DNA of 64,000 nt, taken from positions 1 to 64,000 of the forward strand of contig JAFMFM010000003.1 in the NCBI GenBank assembly GCA_017856115.1, read 5' to 3'. Under the pieces are notes generated by a model. The model was not told where the DNA came from. It searched no databases and was given only the letters and a program-made list of their open reading frames with translations. Position numbers and translations under genes: made by a program. This DNA comes from Actinomycetota bacterium (GTDB taxonomy: Bacteria; Actinomycetota; Acidimicrobiia; Acidimicrobiales; Ilumatobacteraceae). Positions 52,252 to 61,623 of the stretch are shown here, piece after piece. Numbering within the stretch: position 1 is the stretch's first letter; every line of letters starts with the position of its first letter.

Positions 52252-54759
52252 GTGACACTCGACCCACGCACCTGGACCACCAAAACCGCCGAGGCCATCT
52301 CTGCGGCAATGCAGGCCGCAACGCTGGCGGGCCACTCGGAACTCACGCCACATCACCTCCTGGCTGAGTTGCTGAAGCAGGACGGAACGGTCGTGTCACC
52401 GGTGCTTGCAAAATTGGGTCTGCCCGTGAACAAGGTGGCGGAGAAGTGCGCCGGGACACTCTCCAAATTGCCGATCGTCACGGGCGGCGCCGAGCCCCGA
52501 CTCAATCGTGAATTGGCAGCGGTGTTCGCGGCCGCCAAGGAACTGCAGGCGGAGTTCCGCGACGACTATCTCTCCGTTGAACTACTGCTCCTTGCGATGC
52601 ACGAAGTGGTTGGAGTACCACGAGAGGAGTTGTTGAGCGCCGTGCGCCTCGTGCGTGGTTCGCATCGGGTTACGTCGCAGAATCCGGAGGATCAATTCCA
52701 AGCGTTGGAGAAGTACAGCGTCGATCTCACTGCCCGAGCACGCGAGGGGAAGATCGACCCGGTCATCGGGCGAGACGAGGAAATCCGACGCGTGGTGCAG
52801 GTGTTGTCGCGTCGCACGAAGAACAACCCGATTCTCATCGGTGAACCCGGAGTTGGGAAGACCGCCATCGTGGAGGGGCTCGCCCAACGCATCGCATCGG
52901 GGGACGTACCCGAGGGGTTGAAGTCCAAACGACTGATTTCACTCGACATCGGTTCGATGCTGGCTGGTGCAAAGTACCGCGGCGAATTCGAAGAACGCTT
53001 AAAAGCCGTCCTGAAGGACATCACCGACGCAGGCGGGGAGGTCATCACGTTCGTGGATGAGATCCACACGCTCGTGGGTGCAGGTGGCGCGGAGGGTGCC
53101 ATGGACGCGGGCAACATGGTGAAGCCGATGTTGGCTCGCGGCGAACTGCGAATGATCGGCGCAACGACGCTCGACGAGTATCGAACGCACGTGGAAAAGG
53201 ACGCTGCGCTCGAACGTCGGTTCCAACAGGTGTACGTGGGCGAGCCCACCGTGGAAGACACCATCGCCATCCTGCGCGGCTTGAAGGAGCGATACGAGGT
53301 TCATCACGGGGTCCGAATCCAGGACAACGCGTTGGTGAGTGCCGCTGTGCTGTCGAACAGGTATCTCACCAATCGATTCCTTCCCGACAAGGCCATCGAC
53401 CTGGTGGACGAAGCCGCCAGCAAGCTGCGAATAGAAATCGATTCGATGCCGACCGAAATCGACGTCGTCGAACGACGCATCATGCAGCTACAGATCGAGA
53501 AGGTTGCGCTCACCAAGGAAACCGACGCAGCCAGCAGGGAACGTCTGCATTCGCTCGAAACGGAACTGCAGTTGCTCAGCACTCAGTCGGCCGAGATGAA
53601 GCATCGGTGGGAAGCCGAGAAGCAGGGCATCAGTGCGGTGAGGACGTTGAAGGAAGAACTCGACGTGCTGCGGCAGCAGGCGGACCGCGAAAGCGACCTG
53701 GAGAAGAAGGCCGAATTGATCTACGGGCGCATCCCGGAATTGGAACGTCGTATCGCCGATGCGACGGAGGGTGACACCGTTGGTTCGGGTGACGAGCGCA
53801 TGCTGAAGGAAGAAGTGGATGCGCAGGACATCGCGGATGTGGTGGCCAAATGGACGGGTATTCCAGTGACTCGCCTGATGGAGGGCGAGATGCACAAGTT
53901 GGTGCACCTCGAAGATTTGTTGCACCAGCGGGTGATTGGTCAGGAACACGCCGTAACGGTGGTGGCGAATGCGATTCGCAGAAGTCGCGCCGGATTGTCC
54001 GATCCGAACCGACCGATCGGCTCGTTCATGTTCCTCGGGCCAACCGGTGTCGGCAAGACCGAACTTGCCCGCTCGATCGCAGCGTTCCTGTTCGATGATG
54101 ACAAGGCAGTCGTTCGTATCGACATGGGCGAGTATTCCGAGAAGCACTCCGTGAGTCGACTGGTTGGCGCACCTCCGGGGTACGTGGGATACGACGAGGG
54201 TGGTCAGTTGACCGAAGCCGTGCGCCGTCGCCCGTACAGCGTGGTGCTACTCGACGAAATCGAAAAGGCCCACCCCGAGGTGTTCAACATCTTGTTGCAG
54301 GTGCTCGATGACGGACGTCTCACCGATGGGCAGGGTCGAACGGTCGACTTCACCAATTCCATACTGATCATGACGAGCAACCTGCCGGTTGAGCCGATCG
54401 AGTACTTCAAGCCGGAGTTCGTGAATCGAATCGACGAGATCGTTCGGTTTGCACCACTCACCCGTGACGACCTCGGTGCAATCGTTGAGATTCAGCTTCA
54501 GCACCTCATCGATCGTCTCGCCGAGCGTCGGATCACGCTCGCCATCACCCCTGCCGCTCGTCTGGCTCTCGCCGAACGCGGCTACGACGCCGAATTCGGT
54601 GCGCGCCCGCTCAAGCGGTTGATTCAGCGAGTGATCGCCGACCCTGCGGCGCTGTTGTTGCTGGAGGGCAAGGTGACGGAAACGGTCGGGAACGCCACCA
54701 TCCGCGTCGACGTCGTCGACGGAGAGTTCACCGTGAATCCCTCCGACTCCGCCAACTAG
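52252..54759 (+). CDS. clpB: ATP-dependent disaggregase ClpB
   Basis: 835 residues from GTG 52252, GGAGAG upstream. Clp N-domain (about 1-140), AAA1 (Walker A G-E-P-G-V-G-K-T), coiled-coil M-domain (about 380-510), AAA2 (Walker A G-P-T-G-V-G-K-T). With DnaK it solubilises aggregates. In AAA2 the segment between the sensor T-S-N-L and the F-K-P-E-F-V-N-R motif has only 7 residues; E. coli ClpB has about 28 there. It lies 16 nt after hspR and is last in the operon. Confidence 0.96.
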   Translation: MTLDPRTWTTKTAEAISAAMQAATLAGHSELTPHHLLAELLKQDGTVVSPVLAKLGLPVNKVAEKCAGTLSKLPIVTGGAEPRLNRELAAVFAAAKELQAEFRDDYLSVELLLLAMHEVVGVPREELLSAVRLVRGSHRVTSQNPEDQFQALEKYSVDLTARAREGKIDPVIGRDEEIRRVVQVLSRRTKNNPILIGEPGVGKTAIVEGLAQRIASGDVPEGLKSKRLISLDIGSMLAGAKYRGEFEERLKAVLKDITDAGGEVITFVDEIHTLVGAGGAEGAMDAGNMVKPMLARGELRMIGATTLDEYRTHVEKDAALERRFQQVYVGEPTVEDTIAILRGLKERYEVHHGVRIQDNALVSAAVLSNRYLTNRFLPDKAIDLVDEAASKLRIEIDSMPTEIDVVERRIMQLQIEKVALTKETDAASRERLHSLETELQLLSTQSAEMKHRWEAEKQGISAVRTLKEELDVLRQQADRESDLEKKAELIYGRIPELERRIADATEGDTVGSGDERMLKEEVDAQDIADVVAKWTGIPVTRLMEGEMHKLVHLEDLLHQRVIGQEHAVTVVANAIRRSRAGLSDPNRPIGSFMFLGPTGVGKTELARSIAAFLFDDDKAVVRIDMGEYSEKHSVSRLVGAPPGYVGYDEGGQLTEAVRRRPYSVVLLDEIEKAHPEVFNILLQVLDDGRLTDGQGRTVDFTNSILIMTSNLPVEPIEYFKPEFVNRIDEIVRFAPLTRDDLGAIVEIQLQHLIDRLAERRITLAITPAARLALAERGYDAEFGARPLKRLIQRVIADPAALLLLEGKVTETVGNATIRVDVVDGEFTVNPSDSAN

Positions 54760-54792
54760 CTCCTGTCGTTTTCGGCTTCGTACGTAGTCGGC

Positions 54793-56118
54793 TCAGGTGA
54801 AGCGTTCGCGCAGCGCGTTTCCATGAGCGGAGAAGCCTTCGTGATCCGACAGTGCGGTGATGCTCGGCGCCATTCGACGCAGTGCTCGTACATCGGAAGT
54901 TGCGATCGCCGTCGACTTGAGGAACGTCGCCGCGGTGATTCCCGATGACACCGCTGCGAATCCGCTCGTTGGTAGTGACGCGGGGCAACCCAGAACGAAG
55001 TTGGCCGCCGAAAACGGTGTGTCCTGACCGACGAGGATCTCGCCGGCGTTGCTGATTCGCTGTACCAGTTCGTCCGTGCGCGACGAGTGCACCGCCAACT
55101 GCAGGTGTTCGGGGGCAAATTCATTGACGAGGTCGCAGGCCTCGGCCAGCGTTGCAACCAGGATGGCGCCTCCGTTCACACCGAGAGCGGCGCGAGCGGC
55201 AGCGGCGCGAGGGGCGGGGAGTTCGGTGATCAATCCCTGAAGCACCGCGTCGATTGCATCGATGATGCCGCGATCGGCAGAGACGAGTACGACGGTGGAG
55301 TCCTCCCCATGTTCTGCCTCGATCAACAAGTCGAGTGCGGCGCGATGCGCGTCGGTGGAATCGTCGACCACCATCATGCTCTCGGTGGGACCAAGCACCA
55401 TCATGGTGCTCACGCCATGACGTTGCATCTCCACTTGTGCCGCGGTCACTGCCGGGCTGCCGGGGCCAACGATCTTGCGAACTGCTGCGATGGAACGAGT
55501 ACCGAATCCGAGCGCGGCGATCCCGGCCGGGCCGTTTGCGCGGTACACCTCATCAATTTCCAACATTCGACATACCACCAGGACACCCGGGTCGACCTCA
55601 CCCGAACCATTCGGTAGCGGAGGCACCACCACGGCGATACGCGGCACGCCGGCTACCACAGCCGGAACGCCGAGCTGATAGGCGACAGATGGATAACTGG
55701 CTTTGCCGCCGGGTACGAACAAACCGACGGATGAGATTGGCGTGATCTTTTCTCCTACCCGTGCCCCCGGTTCGATTTCCATCGACCAATCGGACATTCG
55801 CGTACGTACCGCCTCGTTGAACCGCCGCACGTGGTCGATTGCATCAACGAGAGCCCGGTGTACGTCGTCACTGACGTTTGCAGAGGCGATTTCCTCGCTA
55901 CTGACGCGCAGTTGGTCGGTTCGCAGCGAGACTCCGTCGAATCGTCGCGTGGCATCGCATACGGCGTCGTCGCCGCGCAGACGAACCTCCTCAAGGAGAC
56001 GGGAAATCTCCATCCGCAGGGTTTCCGGGACGATGTCGTCGATCGAGCGATTCGTGAACGATGTGCGGTCGGTTGCGCTCATGGTGGCCCACTCGCGGCG
56101 TCTCAACACGGCGTTCAC
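54793..56118 (-). CDS. hisD: Histidinol dehydrogenase
   Basis: 441 residues from GTG 56118. Signature G-P-G-S-P-A-V-T-A-A and active-site stretch E-F-A-P-E-H-L-Q-L are present. It makes histidine from histidinol in two NAD+-dependent steps. Start chosen because V-L-R-R-R-E-W resembles the usual HisD beginning; TAGTTT lies 6 nt upstream on the minus strand. A later ATG at 56082 is the alternative. Stands alone, no other his gene. Confidence 0.9.
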   Translation of the reverse strand: MNAVLRRREWATMSATDRTSFTNRSIDDIVPETLRMEISRLLEEVRLRGDDAVCDATRRFDGVSLRTDQLRVSSEEIASANVSDDVHRALVDAIDHVRRFNEAVRTRMSDWSMEIEPGARVGEKITPISSVGLFVPGGKASYPSVAYQLGVPAVVAGVPRIAVVVPPLPNGSGEVDPGVLVVCRMLEIDEVYRANGPAGIAALGFGTRSIAAVRKIVGPGSPAVTAAQVEMQRHGVSTMMVLGPTESMMVVDDSTDAHRAALDLLIEAEHGEDSTVVLVSADRGIIDAIDAVLQGLITELPAPRAAAARAALGVNGGAILVATLAEACDLVNEFAPEHLQLAVHSSRTDELVQRISNAGEILVGQDTPFSAANFVLGCPASLPTSGFAAVSSGITAATFLKSTAIATSDVRALRRMAPSITALSDHEGFSAHGNALRERFT

Positions 56119-56175
56119 GTCACGAAACTATCGGTGAACCTGCGTGTTTTCTCCAGTTTCTGCATCGCAGCGCAG

Positions 56176-56181
56176 TAGACT
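56176..56181 (+). promoter_or_regulatory. -10 element of purA operon
   Basis: TAGACT, 32 nt before ATG 56214; AGGAG 4-5 nt before the ATG shows a leadered message. Confidence 0.4.
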
Positions 56182-56213
56182 TTCTCTACGTTTCCACGAG
56201 CGCAGGAGCGTCA

Positions 56214-57494
56214 ATGCCCGTCACCGTAGTAGTCGGCACTCAATGGGGTGACGAAGGCAAGGCAAAAGTCATTGATCTTCTCGCCGGATCGCACAGCCAT
56301 GTGGTGCGCTATCAGGGAGGCCACAATGCCGGTCACACCGTGGTGGTGGGCGACGAGCGTTATGCACTCCAGTTGGTACCAAGCGGGGTGCTGTACGAGC
56401 ACGTAACGCCCGTGATTGGCAATGGTGTGGTCGTGGACCTGGCCACACTCTTCGGCGAAATCGACACGCTCGAGTCCCGTGGCGTGTCGTGTTCGCGCTT
56501 GCGTGTATCGACGCTCGCCCACCTGATCTTCCCCTGGCATCAACGACAGGATGCCATCAGCGAGTCCCTGCGCGGAGAGTCAAAACTCGGTACCACGTTG
56601 AAGGGAATCGGTCCTGCATATGCCGACAAAGTGAAGCGAATCGGGATTCGCGCGGGTGAGGTTCGTGACAGCGAGCGGTTCCGGGCGCTCGTGAAGGAGC
56701 GTGCAACGCAGGAGAACGCACTGTTTGCCTCGCTCGACGAACCACTGCTCAATGTGGATGACGTCGTCAACCAAAGCGACGCTCTTGCACGACGTTTGGT
56801 TCCGTATCTCGACGACACGGTGAACATGTTGCACGACGCCATTGAACGTGGAGCAACGATCCTCCTGGAGGGTGCCCAGGCGACGTTCCTCGACATCGAC
56901 CACGGAACGTACCCGTACGTGACGTCATCGAATCCCACGGCTGGTGGAGCATGTGCGGGAAGTGGCATTGGTCCACGTGACATCACACGAGTGGTGGGGA
57001 TCGCGAAGGCCTACACGACGCGTGTGGGGGCGGGTCCATTTCCCACCGAGGTGACGGGGGAACTGGGTGACCGCATCGTGGACATCGGACACGAATTCGG
57101 CACCGTTACGGGGCGACGCCGTCGGCCCGGGTGGCTGGATCTGGTGATGTTGCGTCACGCCGTGCGCGTGAACTCGCTCTCGGACATTGCTCTCACCAAG
57201 TTGGACGTCTTGGACGACTTCGACACCATTCGGGTGTGCGTTGGATACAAACTCGATGGTCGCACCACCACCGCCTTCCCCGACGACGCCGAGACCCTGT
57301 CGCGTGTGGAGTGCGTCTATCAGGACATCGCCGGATGGAAGAAGTCGCTTCGGCGGTGTCGCGCCGATTCCGAACTACCAGCGCAGGTTCAGCACTTGTT
57401 GTCGTTGGTGGAGTCGCATACGGGTGTGCCAGTCAGTGTGGTTGGTGTTGGGCCGGAGCGAGACGATGTAGTTCTACGGAGGTCGATGTCGTGA
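56214..57494 (+). CDS. purA: Adenylosuccinate synthetase
   Basis: 426 residues from ATG 56214. Catalytic Asp and P-loop in G-T-Q-W-G-D-E-G-K-A-K; the usual enzyme reads G-K-G-K, so one glycine is alanine here. Also R-Y-Q-G-G-H-N-A-G-H-T and S-S-N-P-T-A-G-G. Converts IMP and aspartate to adenylosuccinate. Overlaps purB by 4 nt (GTGA). Confidence 0.95.
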   Translation: MPVTVVVGTQWGDEGKAKVIDLLAGSHSHVVRYQGGHNAGHTVVVGDERYALQLVPSGVLYEHVTPVIGNGVVVDLATLFGEIDTLESRGVSCSRLRVSTLAHLIFPWHQRQDAISESLRGESKLGTTLKGIGPAYADKVKRIGIRAGEVRDSERFRALVKERATQENALFASLDEPLLNVDDVVNQSDALARRLVPYLDDTVNMLHDAIERGATILLEGAQATFLDIDHGTYPYVTSSNPTAGGACAGSGIGPRDITRVVGIAKAYTTRVGAGPFPTEVTGELGDRIVDIGHEFGTVTGRRRRPGWLDLVMLRHAVRVNSLSDIALTKLDVLDDFDTIRVCVGYKLDGRTTTAFPDDAETLSRVECVYQDIAGWKKSLRRCRADSELPAQVQHLLSLVESHTGVPVSVVGVGPERDDVVLRRSMS

Positions 57495-58807
57495 TTGAGC
57501 GTTACTCACTGCCGGAGATGGATGCCATCTTCAGCGACACCGCCCGTTTCTCTCGATACCTCGAGATCGAACTGCACGCATTGGATGGTCAAGCAGCGCG
57601 TGGAGTGGTTCCGGTTGCCGCGGCTGCAGCCTGTCGAAATCGCGCGCCAAGCGTCGACGAGGCGTTCGTTGTCGCGGTTGGTGAACGCGAGTCCATCACC
57701 AATCACGACGTTGCGGCGTTCGTTGACGTGGTGCAGGATCGAATCGGTTTGCCGGACGGTGCGTGGGTGCATCACGGACTCACGAGTAGCGACGTGGTCG
57801 ATACTGCGTGGTGCGCCATGTTGCGCGATGCCGCAGAGGTGATCGACACGGCCCTGGCGGAATTGATCGGTGTGCTCGCACGTGAGGCGACGACCCATCG
57901 CGACACGGTGATGATCGGCCGCACACACGGCATCCATGCCGAGCCAACCACGTTCGGGGCGAAGGTGGCGCTGTGGGCGTTGCAGGTCGATCGTGATCGG
58001 CGTCGGATGAAGTCCGCCCACTACACGATTTCCGTCTGCAAACTGTCGGGAGCCGTCGGCACGTATTCCAACATCGACCCCGAAGTGGAACGTCATGTGG
58101 GTCAGGCAATGGGACTTCGGCCGGTTCCCGCCACCCAGGTAATCAGCCGCGACCGCCACGCGGAGTTTCTCTCGGCGTGCGCCAGCATCGCCGGCACCAT
58201 CGAGATGATTGCGGTGGAACTACGCCATCTTCAGCGCACCGAGGTGGCGGAGGTTCGCGAAGGTTTTGCTGCGGGACAAAAGGGCAGCTCGGCGATGCCG
58301 CACAAACGCAATCCGATTTCAGCAGAGACACTCACCGGTTTGGCGCGCGTCGTGCGCGGAAACCTGCAGGCCGGACTACAGAACGTGGCCTTGTGGCACG
58401 AGCGCGATATTTCGCACTCGTCGGTGGAGCGAATCATCCTCCCCGACACCGCGACACTCACGTGTTACATGGTGAAACGGCTCACCCGACTGGTGGCTGA
58501 ATGGGAGGTCGACGTCGAACGGATGCGCACCAACGTGGAATCGACTCACGGTGCGGTGTTCTCCCAATCGGTGTTGCTCGCTCTCGTGCAGGGAGGTATG
58601 TCACGCGACGCTGCCTACCGCATTGTTCAGGATGCCGCGCGACACTCACACGACACCAAAACCCACTTGCACGACGTACTGGCCGGTATGTCCGAAGTGA
58701 CTGCCGCCGTCGACCCAGCGGAGCTTGCGAGAGCCTTCGAGTTGGGTCGTCTCGTACGACACGCAGGACGCGCTGTTGATGCAGTCGTTCAACTTGGCGC
58801 GCACTGA
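57491..58807 (+). CDS. purB: Adenylosuccinate lyase
   Basis: 438 residues. Signature S-S-A-M-P-H-K-R-N-P and G-R-T-H-G. Acts both in IMP formation and on the PurA product. GTG 57491 overlaps the purA stop; a longer in-frame reading is not supported because it lies wholly inside purA. Confidence 0.95.
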   Translation: MIERYSLPEMDAIFSDTARFSRYLEIELHALDGQAARGVVPVAAAAACRNRAPSVDEAFVVAVGERESITNHDVAAFVDVVQDRIGLPDGAWVHHGLTSSDVVDTAWCAMLRDAAEVIDTALAELIGVLAREATTHRDTVMIGRTHGIHAEPTTFGAKVALWALQVDRDRRRMKSAHYTISVCKLSGAVGTYSNIDPEVERHVGQAMGLRPVPATQVISRDRHAEFLSACASIAGTIEMIAVELRHLQRTEVAEVREGFAAGQKGSSAMPHKRNPISAETLTGLARVVRGNLQAGLQNVALWHERDISHSSVERIILPDTATLTCYMVKRLTRLVAEWEVDVERMRTNVESTHGAVFSQSVLLALVQGGMSRDAAYRIVQDAARHSHDTKTHLHDVLAGMSEVTAAVDPAELARAFELGRLVRHAGRAVDAVVQLGAH

Positions 58808-58809
58808 TC

Positions 58810-59379
58810 GTGTCGTCACTGCCTCCACTCGAACCCGCACGCGAGGCTTTGCGACGACACGTATTGACGCATTCGCTGAAGACGGGGACCTTCACCCTCA
58901 AATCCGGGCGGGCAAGCACGTGGTTTCTGGATACGAAACAGACGGCCTGTCGTCCGGACGGCATCGTGCTGGTGGCCGACGTTGCGTTGTCCCTCATTCC
59001 ACCGGAGGTCACCGCAATCGGCGGGTTGACCATGGGTGCCGATCCGGTGGCATTCGGTGTGGCGGCGATTGCCGCATCGCGCGGTCGCAGTCTGCGAAGT
59101 TTCAGCGTTCGCAAGGAGGCCAAGGATCACGGTGTGACCGGCCGCGTTGCCGGAGCACTGCAGCCCGGTGACAAGGTGGCAATCGTCGAGGACACCGTCA
59201 CTCGTGGCACGTCGCTATTCGACGCAGTCGAAGTAGTACGAGCCTTCGGCGCACATCCGGTGTTCATCACGGTGATCGTCGATCGCGGTGGAACATGTGC
59301 AGAGATGGCGCGCAGCGCGAAGATTTCTTACGAGCCGATGCTCACCGCACCGCAACTCGGCTACGACTTTGGTTCGTGA
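58810..59379 (+). CDS. pyrE: Orotate phosphoribosyltransferase
   Basis: 189 residues. PRPP motif V-A-I-V-E-D-T-V-T-R-G-T-S and substrate loop K-E-A-K-D-H-G. It makes OMP in pyrimidine synthesis. GTG 58810 follows the purB stop by 2 nt. Confidence 0.93.
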   Translation: MSSLPPLEPAREALRRHVLTHSLKTGTFTLKSGRASTWFLDTKQTACRPDGIVLVADVALSLIPPEVTAIGGLTMGADPVAFGVAAIAASRGRSLRSFSVRKEAKDHGVTGRVAGALQPGDKVAIVEDTVTRGTSLFDAVEVVRAFGAHPVFITVIVDRGGTCAEMARSAKISYEPMLTAPQLGYDFGS

Positions 59380-59432
59380 CCCGTTGGAACAGCGAGTAGC
59401 AGTGTCACATGACGCGCCACGCTGACGCCTTG

Positions 59433-59505
59433 TGGTCGGGACCGGCGTCGATCCGGTGACCCCGCGCTTTTCAGGCGCGTGCTCTGCCAACTGAGCTACC
59501 CGACC
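59433..59505 (-). tRNA. tRNA-Phe (GAA)
   Basis: 73-nt cloverleaf: acceptor GGTCGGG/CCCGACC, D arm TAGCTCAGTTGG, anticodon loop CTGAAAA (anticodon GAA), discriminator A. Confidence 0.96.
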
Positions 59506-59530
59506 ATGATTCGGTGTTGCCACCGTCTCG

Positions 59531-59605
59531 CGGTCCCGACGGGATTTGAACCCGCGACCTCCGGCTTGACAGGCCGGCGTGAACTCCAAACTTCACCACG
59601 GGACC
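59531..59605 (-). tRNA. tRNA-Asp (GTC)
   Basis: 75-nt cloverleaf: acceptor GGTCCCG/CGGGACC, anticodon loop CTGTCAA (anticodon GTC), T loop TTCAAAT, discriminator G. Confidence 0.96.
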
Positions 59606-59631
59606 AGATTCGTTTCCGAAACCGATCTTTG

Positions 59632-59704
59632 CACCCCCAACGGGATTCGAACCCGTGCCGCCACCTTGAAAGGGTGGTGTCCTAGGCCTCTAGACGATGG
59701 GGGC
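59632..59704 (-). tRNA. tRNA-Glu (TTC)
   Basis: 73-nt cloverleaf: acceptor GCCCCCA/TGGGGGT with a first-pair G-U, D arm TCGTCTAGAGG, anticodon loop CTTTCAA (anticodon TTC), T loop TTCGAAT, discriminator G. Confidence 0.96.
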
Positions 59705-59792
59705 AAGGAATTTGAATTCGTTGGAAGAGCATCTGAAATCTACCAGCGCAATTCACGGGTTGCTCTGGCCACCGACGCGCTGCCACGGTCGA

Positions 59793-60263
59793 TTATCCGA
59801 GGTATTGGAGAGCCGTGTGCAGCAGCCAGCCGAGGTAGTCGTACACCTCGCGTTGTGCGGCGGTCGGGTCATCTTCCCCCACGTCGTCTGCTTCATCTTC
59901 GCTTACGTCCAGGATGGTTCCCAGCACGAGACGCATCGCATTGATTGCCCGAACGAATTGCTCGAGATCGCCTTGATTGAACACTCGTTGTGGTGTGAGT
60001 AGCGAGAGCGTGTCGTCAATCGCTGCAACGTGGGAGTCGGCAAGGTCCGCATGGGTGAATCTCCGGTATTCCTGATTGCGCCGTTCATCATTGTGGTACG
60101 CGGTCGGAAACAGTCGTTTCATGTGAGAAGCCAGTTCGTTCTCGGACGTGGACTTGGCCCGCACGAGTTCGTGACGTAGTTCGCCGAGAAGCTGGACGAG
60201 GACGTTGCGCGAGTGATCGTCGATCGTGAGCTGCAGTCCACCCTCTGCGCGTTCGAAACTCAC
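59793..60263 (-). CDS. DUF2017 protein
   Basis: 156 residues from GTG 60263, which overlaps the clpS stop by 4 nt (GTGA). Mostly helical, with L-L-G-E-L-R-H-E-L and the closing [12 protein letters not shown]2017 follows clpS in actinobacteria and may be linked with ClpS-ClpA/C proteolysis; its activity is unknown. A longer start (60290) lies inside clpS. Confidence 0.8.
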   Translation of the reverse strand: MSFERAEGGLQLTIDDHSRNVLVQLLGELRHELVRAKSTSENELASHMKRLFPTAYHNDERRNQEYRRFTHADLADSHVAAIDDTLSLLTPQRVFNQGDLEQFVRAINAMRLVLGTILDVSEDEADDVGEDDPTAAQREVYDYLGWLLHTALQYLG

Positions 60264-60541
60264 GCGTCGTCTCGCTGCATCGTGGCCCACAGACCGTGTT
60301 CGTGCAGGCGCTGAACGTCGACTTCGGCACGCTCACGTGTTCCGTTTGAGACGACCGCACGACCTTTCTCGTGCACGTCCAACATCAATGCGGTGGCCTT
60401 CTCGAGGCTGTAACCGAAGAGCTTCTGAAATACCCACGTCACGTATGCCATGAGATTGATCGGATCGTTCCAGACGATGACCACCCACGGCCGGTCGAGA
60501 TCGACGATGTCGTCCGGCTTGACTTCAGTCACCGTTGCCAT
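60260..60541 (-). CDS. clpS: ClpS adaptor protein
   Basis: 93 residues. N-end-rule-binding [11 protein letters not shown] and [12 protein letters not shown] are diagnostic. It delivers substrates to a Clp protease. ATG 60541 has CACACT 6 nt upstream on the minus strand; a GGAAG just before ATG may serve instead. Confidence 0.93.
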   Translation of the reverse strand: MATVTEVKPDDIVDLDRPWVVIVWNDPINLMAYVTWVFQKLFGYSLEKATALMLDVHEKGRAVVSNGTRERAEVDVQRLHEHGLWATMQRDDA

Positions 60542-60583
60542 GCTTCCAGTGTGCCGAGTGGAGGTGCGGGGGTGGAAGCCTCG

Positions 60584-60589
60584 TAGCCT
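60584..60589 (+). promoter_or_regulatory. -10 element of ctaB
   Basis: TAGCCT, 8 nt before GTG 60598; divergent from clpS. Confidence 0.45.
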
Positions 60590-60597
60590 TCGTGCGC

Positions 60598-61530
60598 GTG
60601 GTGCTGAGTCGTCCGTTCGTTCCGTCGCGACTGGCCAAAGCGTTTTCACACGTCGGCTCTCGTCCAGCGCGTACGACGATCGGCGCATACGTGGCACTGA
60701 CCAAACCGCGAATCATCGAGTTACTGCTCATCACCACGATTCCCGCGATGGTGCTGGCGAAAGGGGGCTGGCCCGACACGTGGCTCGTGGTGTGGACGGT
60801 GATCGGCGGGTCATTGGCGGCGGGTGGAGCGAATGCAATCAATATGTACATCGATCGCGATATCGACCAGTTGATGGCTCGCACTCGAAGTCGACCGTTG
60901 GTTACGGGAAAGGTCTCGCCACGTAACGCCCTGGTGTTTGCAATTGCACTCGAGGTGTTGGCATTCGTCGTGCTGGCGTTGTCGTCCAACGTACTCGCGG
61001 GAACCCTTGCCGTCTCGGCCACGTTGTTCTATGTATTCGTCTATTCCTTGTGGCTGAAGCGCACCTCTCGTCAGAACATCGTCATTGGGGGTGCAGCCGG
61101 TGCGGCACCGGTGTTGGTCGGTTGGGCCTCGGTCACTGACTCGTTGTCGTGGTCGGCGGTGGTGCTGTTCCTGGTGATCTTCCTGTGGACACCTCCGCAT
61201 TTCTGGGCACTGGCGATTCGCCACGCCGATGAGTACAAGGCCGCATCCGTGCCGATGCTCCCCGTGGTGGAAACAACCGCTCGAACGGTGCGCACGATGG
61301 GGTGGTATGCCGTCGCCGTCACGGTGACTTCGTTGACGCTCATCCCGGTGAACGACATGGGTGTCATTTACGGTGTCATGTCCGCGGTGTTGGGCATCGT
61401 GTTCATCGCCCTCACGTTCGGTCTTGGAAAAGCCCCCACCATGTCTCAGGCCATGCGGGTGTTCACGTTTTCCATCACCTACCTGACGCTGTTGTTTCTT
61501 GCAGCGATGATCGACGTGCTCGTGCGCTAG
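60598..61530 (+). CDS. ctaB: Protoheme IX farnesyltransferase (heme O synthase)
   Basis: 310 residues from GTG 60598. Nine or so membrane helices; UbiA-type motif N-M-Y-I-D-R-D-I-D and R-T-R-S-R-P-L. Makes heme O for heme-copper oxidases. Its neighbourhood with oxidase-like genes is usual. Confidence 0.93.
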   Translation: MVLSRPFVPSRLAKAFSHVGSRPARTTIGAYVALTKPRIIELLLITTIPAMVLAKGGWPDTWLVVWTVIGGSLAAGGANAINMYIDRDIDQLMARTRSRPLVTGKVSPRNALVFAIALEVLAFVVLALSSNVLAGTLAVSATLFYVFVYSLWLKRTSRQNIVIGGAAGAAPVLVGWASVTDSLSWSAVVLFLVIFLWTPPHFWALAIRHADEYKAASVPMLPVVETTARTVRTMGWYAVAVTVTSLTLIPVNDMGVIYGVMSAVLGIVFIALTFGLGKAPTMSQAMRVFTFSITYLTLLFLAAMIDVLVR

Positions 61531-61611
61531 TTCGCGCACGTGTTTCGTACCGCGGTGCACTCTGCGTGGCTCAATCGGTGCCGAGATATCGGTCCAAACT
61601 CGCAAACTGAG

Positions 61612-61617
61612 TAGCCT
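61612..61617 (+). promoter_or_regulatory. -10 element of the oxidase-like cluster
   Basis: TAGCCT, 6 nt before GTG 61624, so the cluster has its own leaderless promoter. Confidence 0.45.
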
Positions 61618-61623
61618 TGACCC

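Larger units (their letters stand above)
59380..59792. other. tRNA-bearing intergenic stretch
   Basis: Three tRNA genes on the minus strand fill 59433-59704. The flanks (59380-59432 and 59705-59792) hold no recognised coding sequence. A TAGATT hexamer on the minus strand about 34 nt before tRNA-Glu may be their promoter, with low confidence. Confidence 0.6.

Noticed and set aside
56214-56290. PurA as inactive because of G-K-A-K in the P-loop
   Set aside because: The Ala form is known in some bacterial PurA proteins and all other signature residues are present.
59433-59704. Short coding frames across the tRNA cluster
   Set aside because: They only read through the tRNA-Phe, -Asp and -Glu genes.
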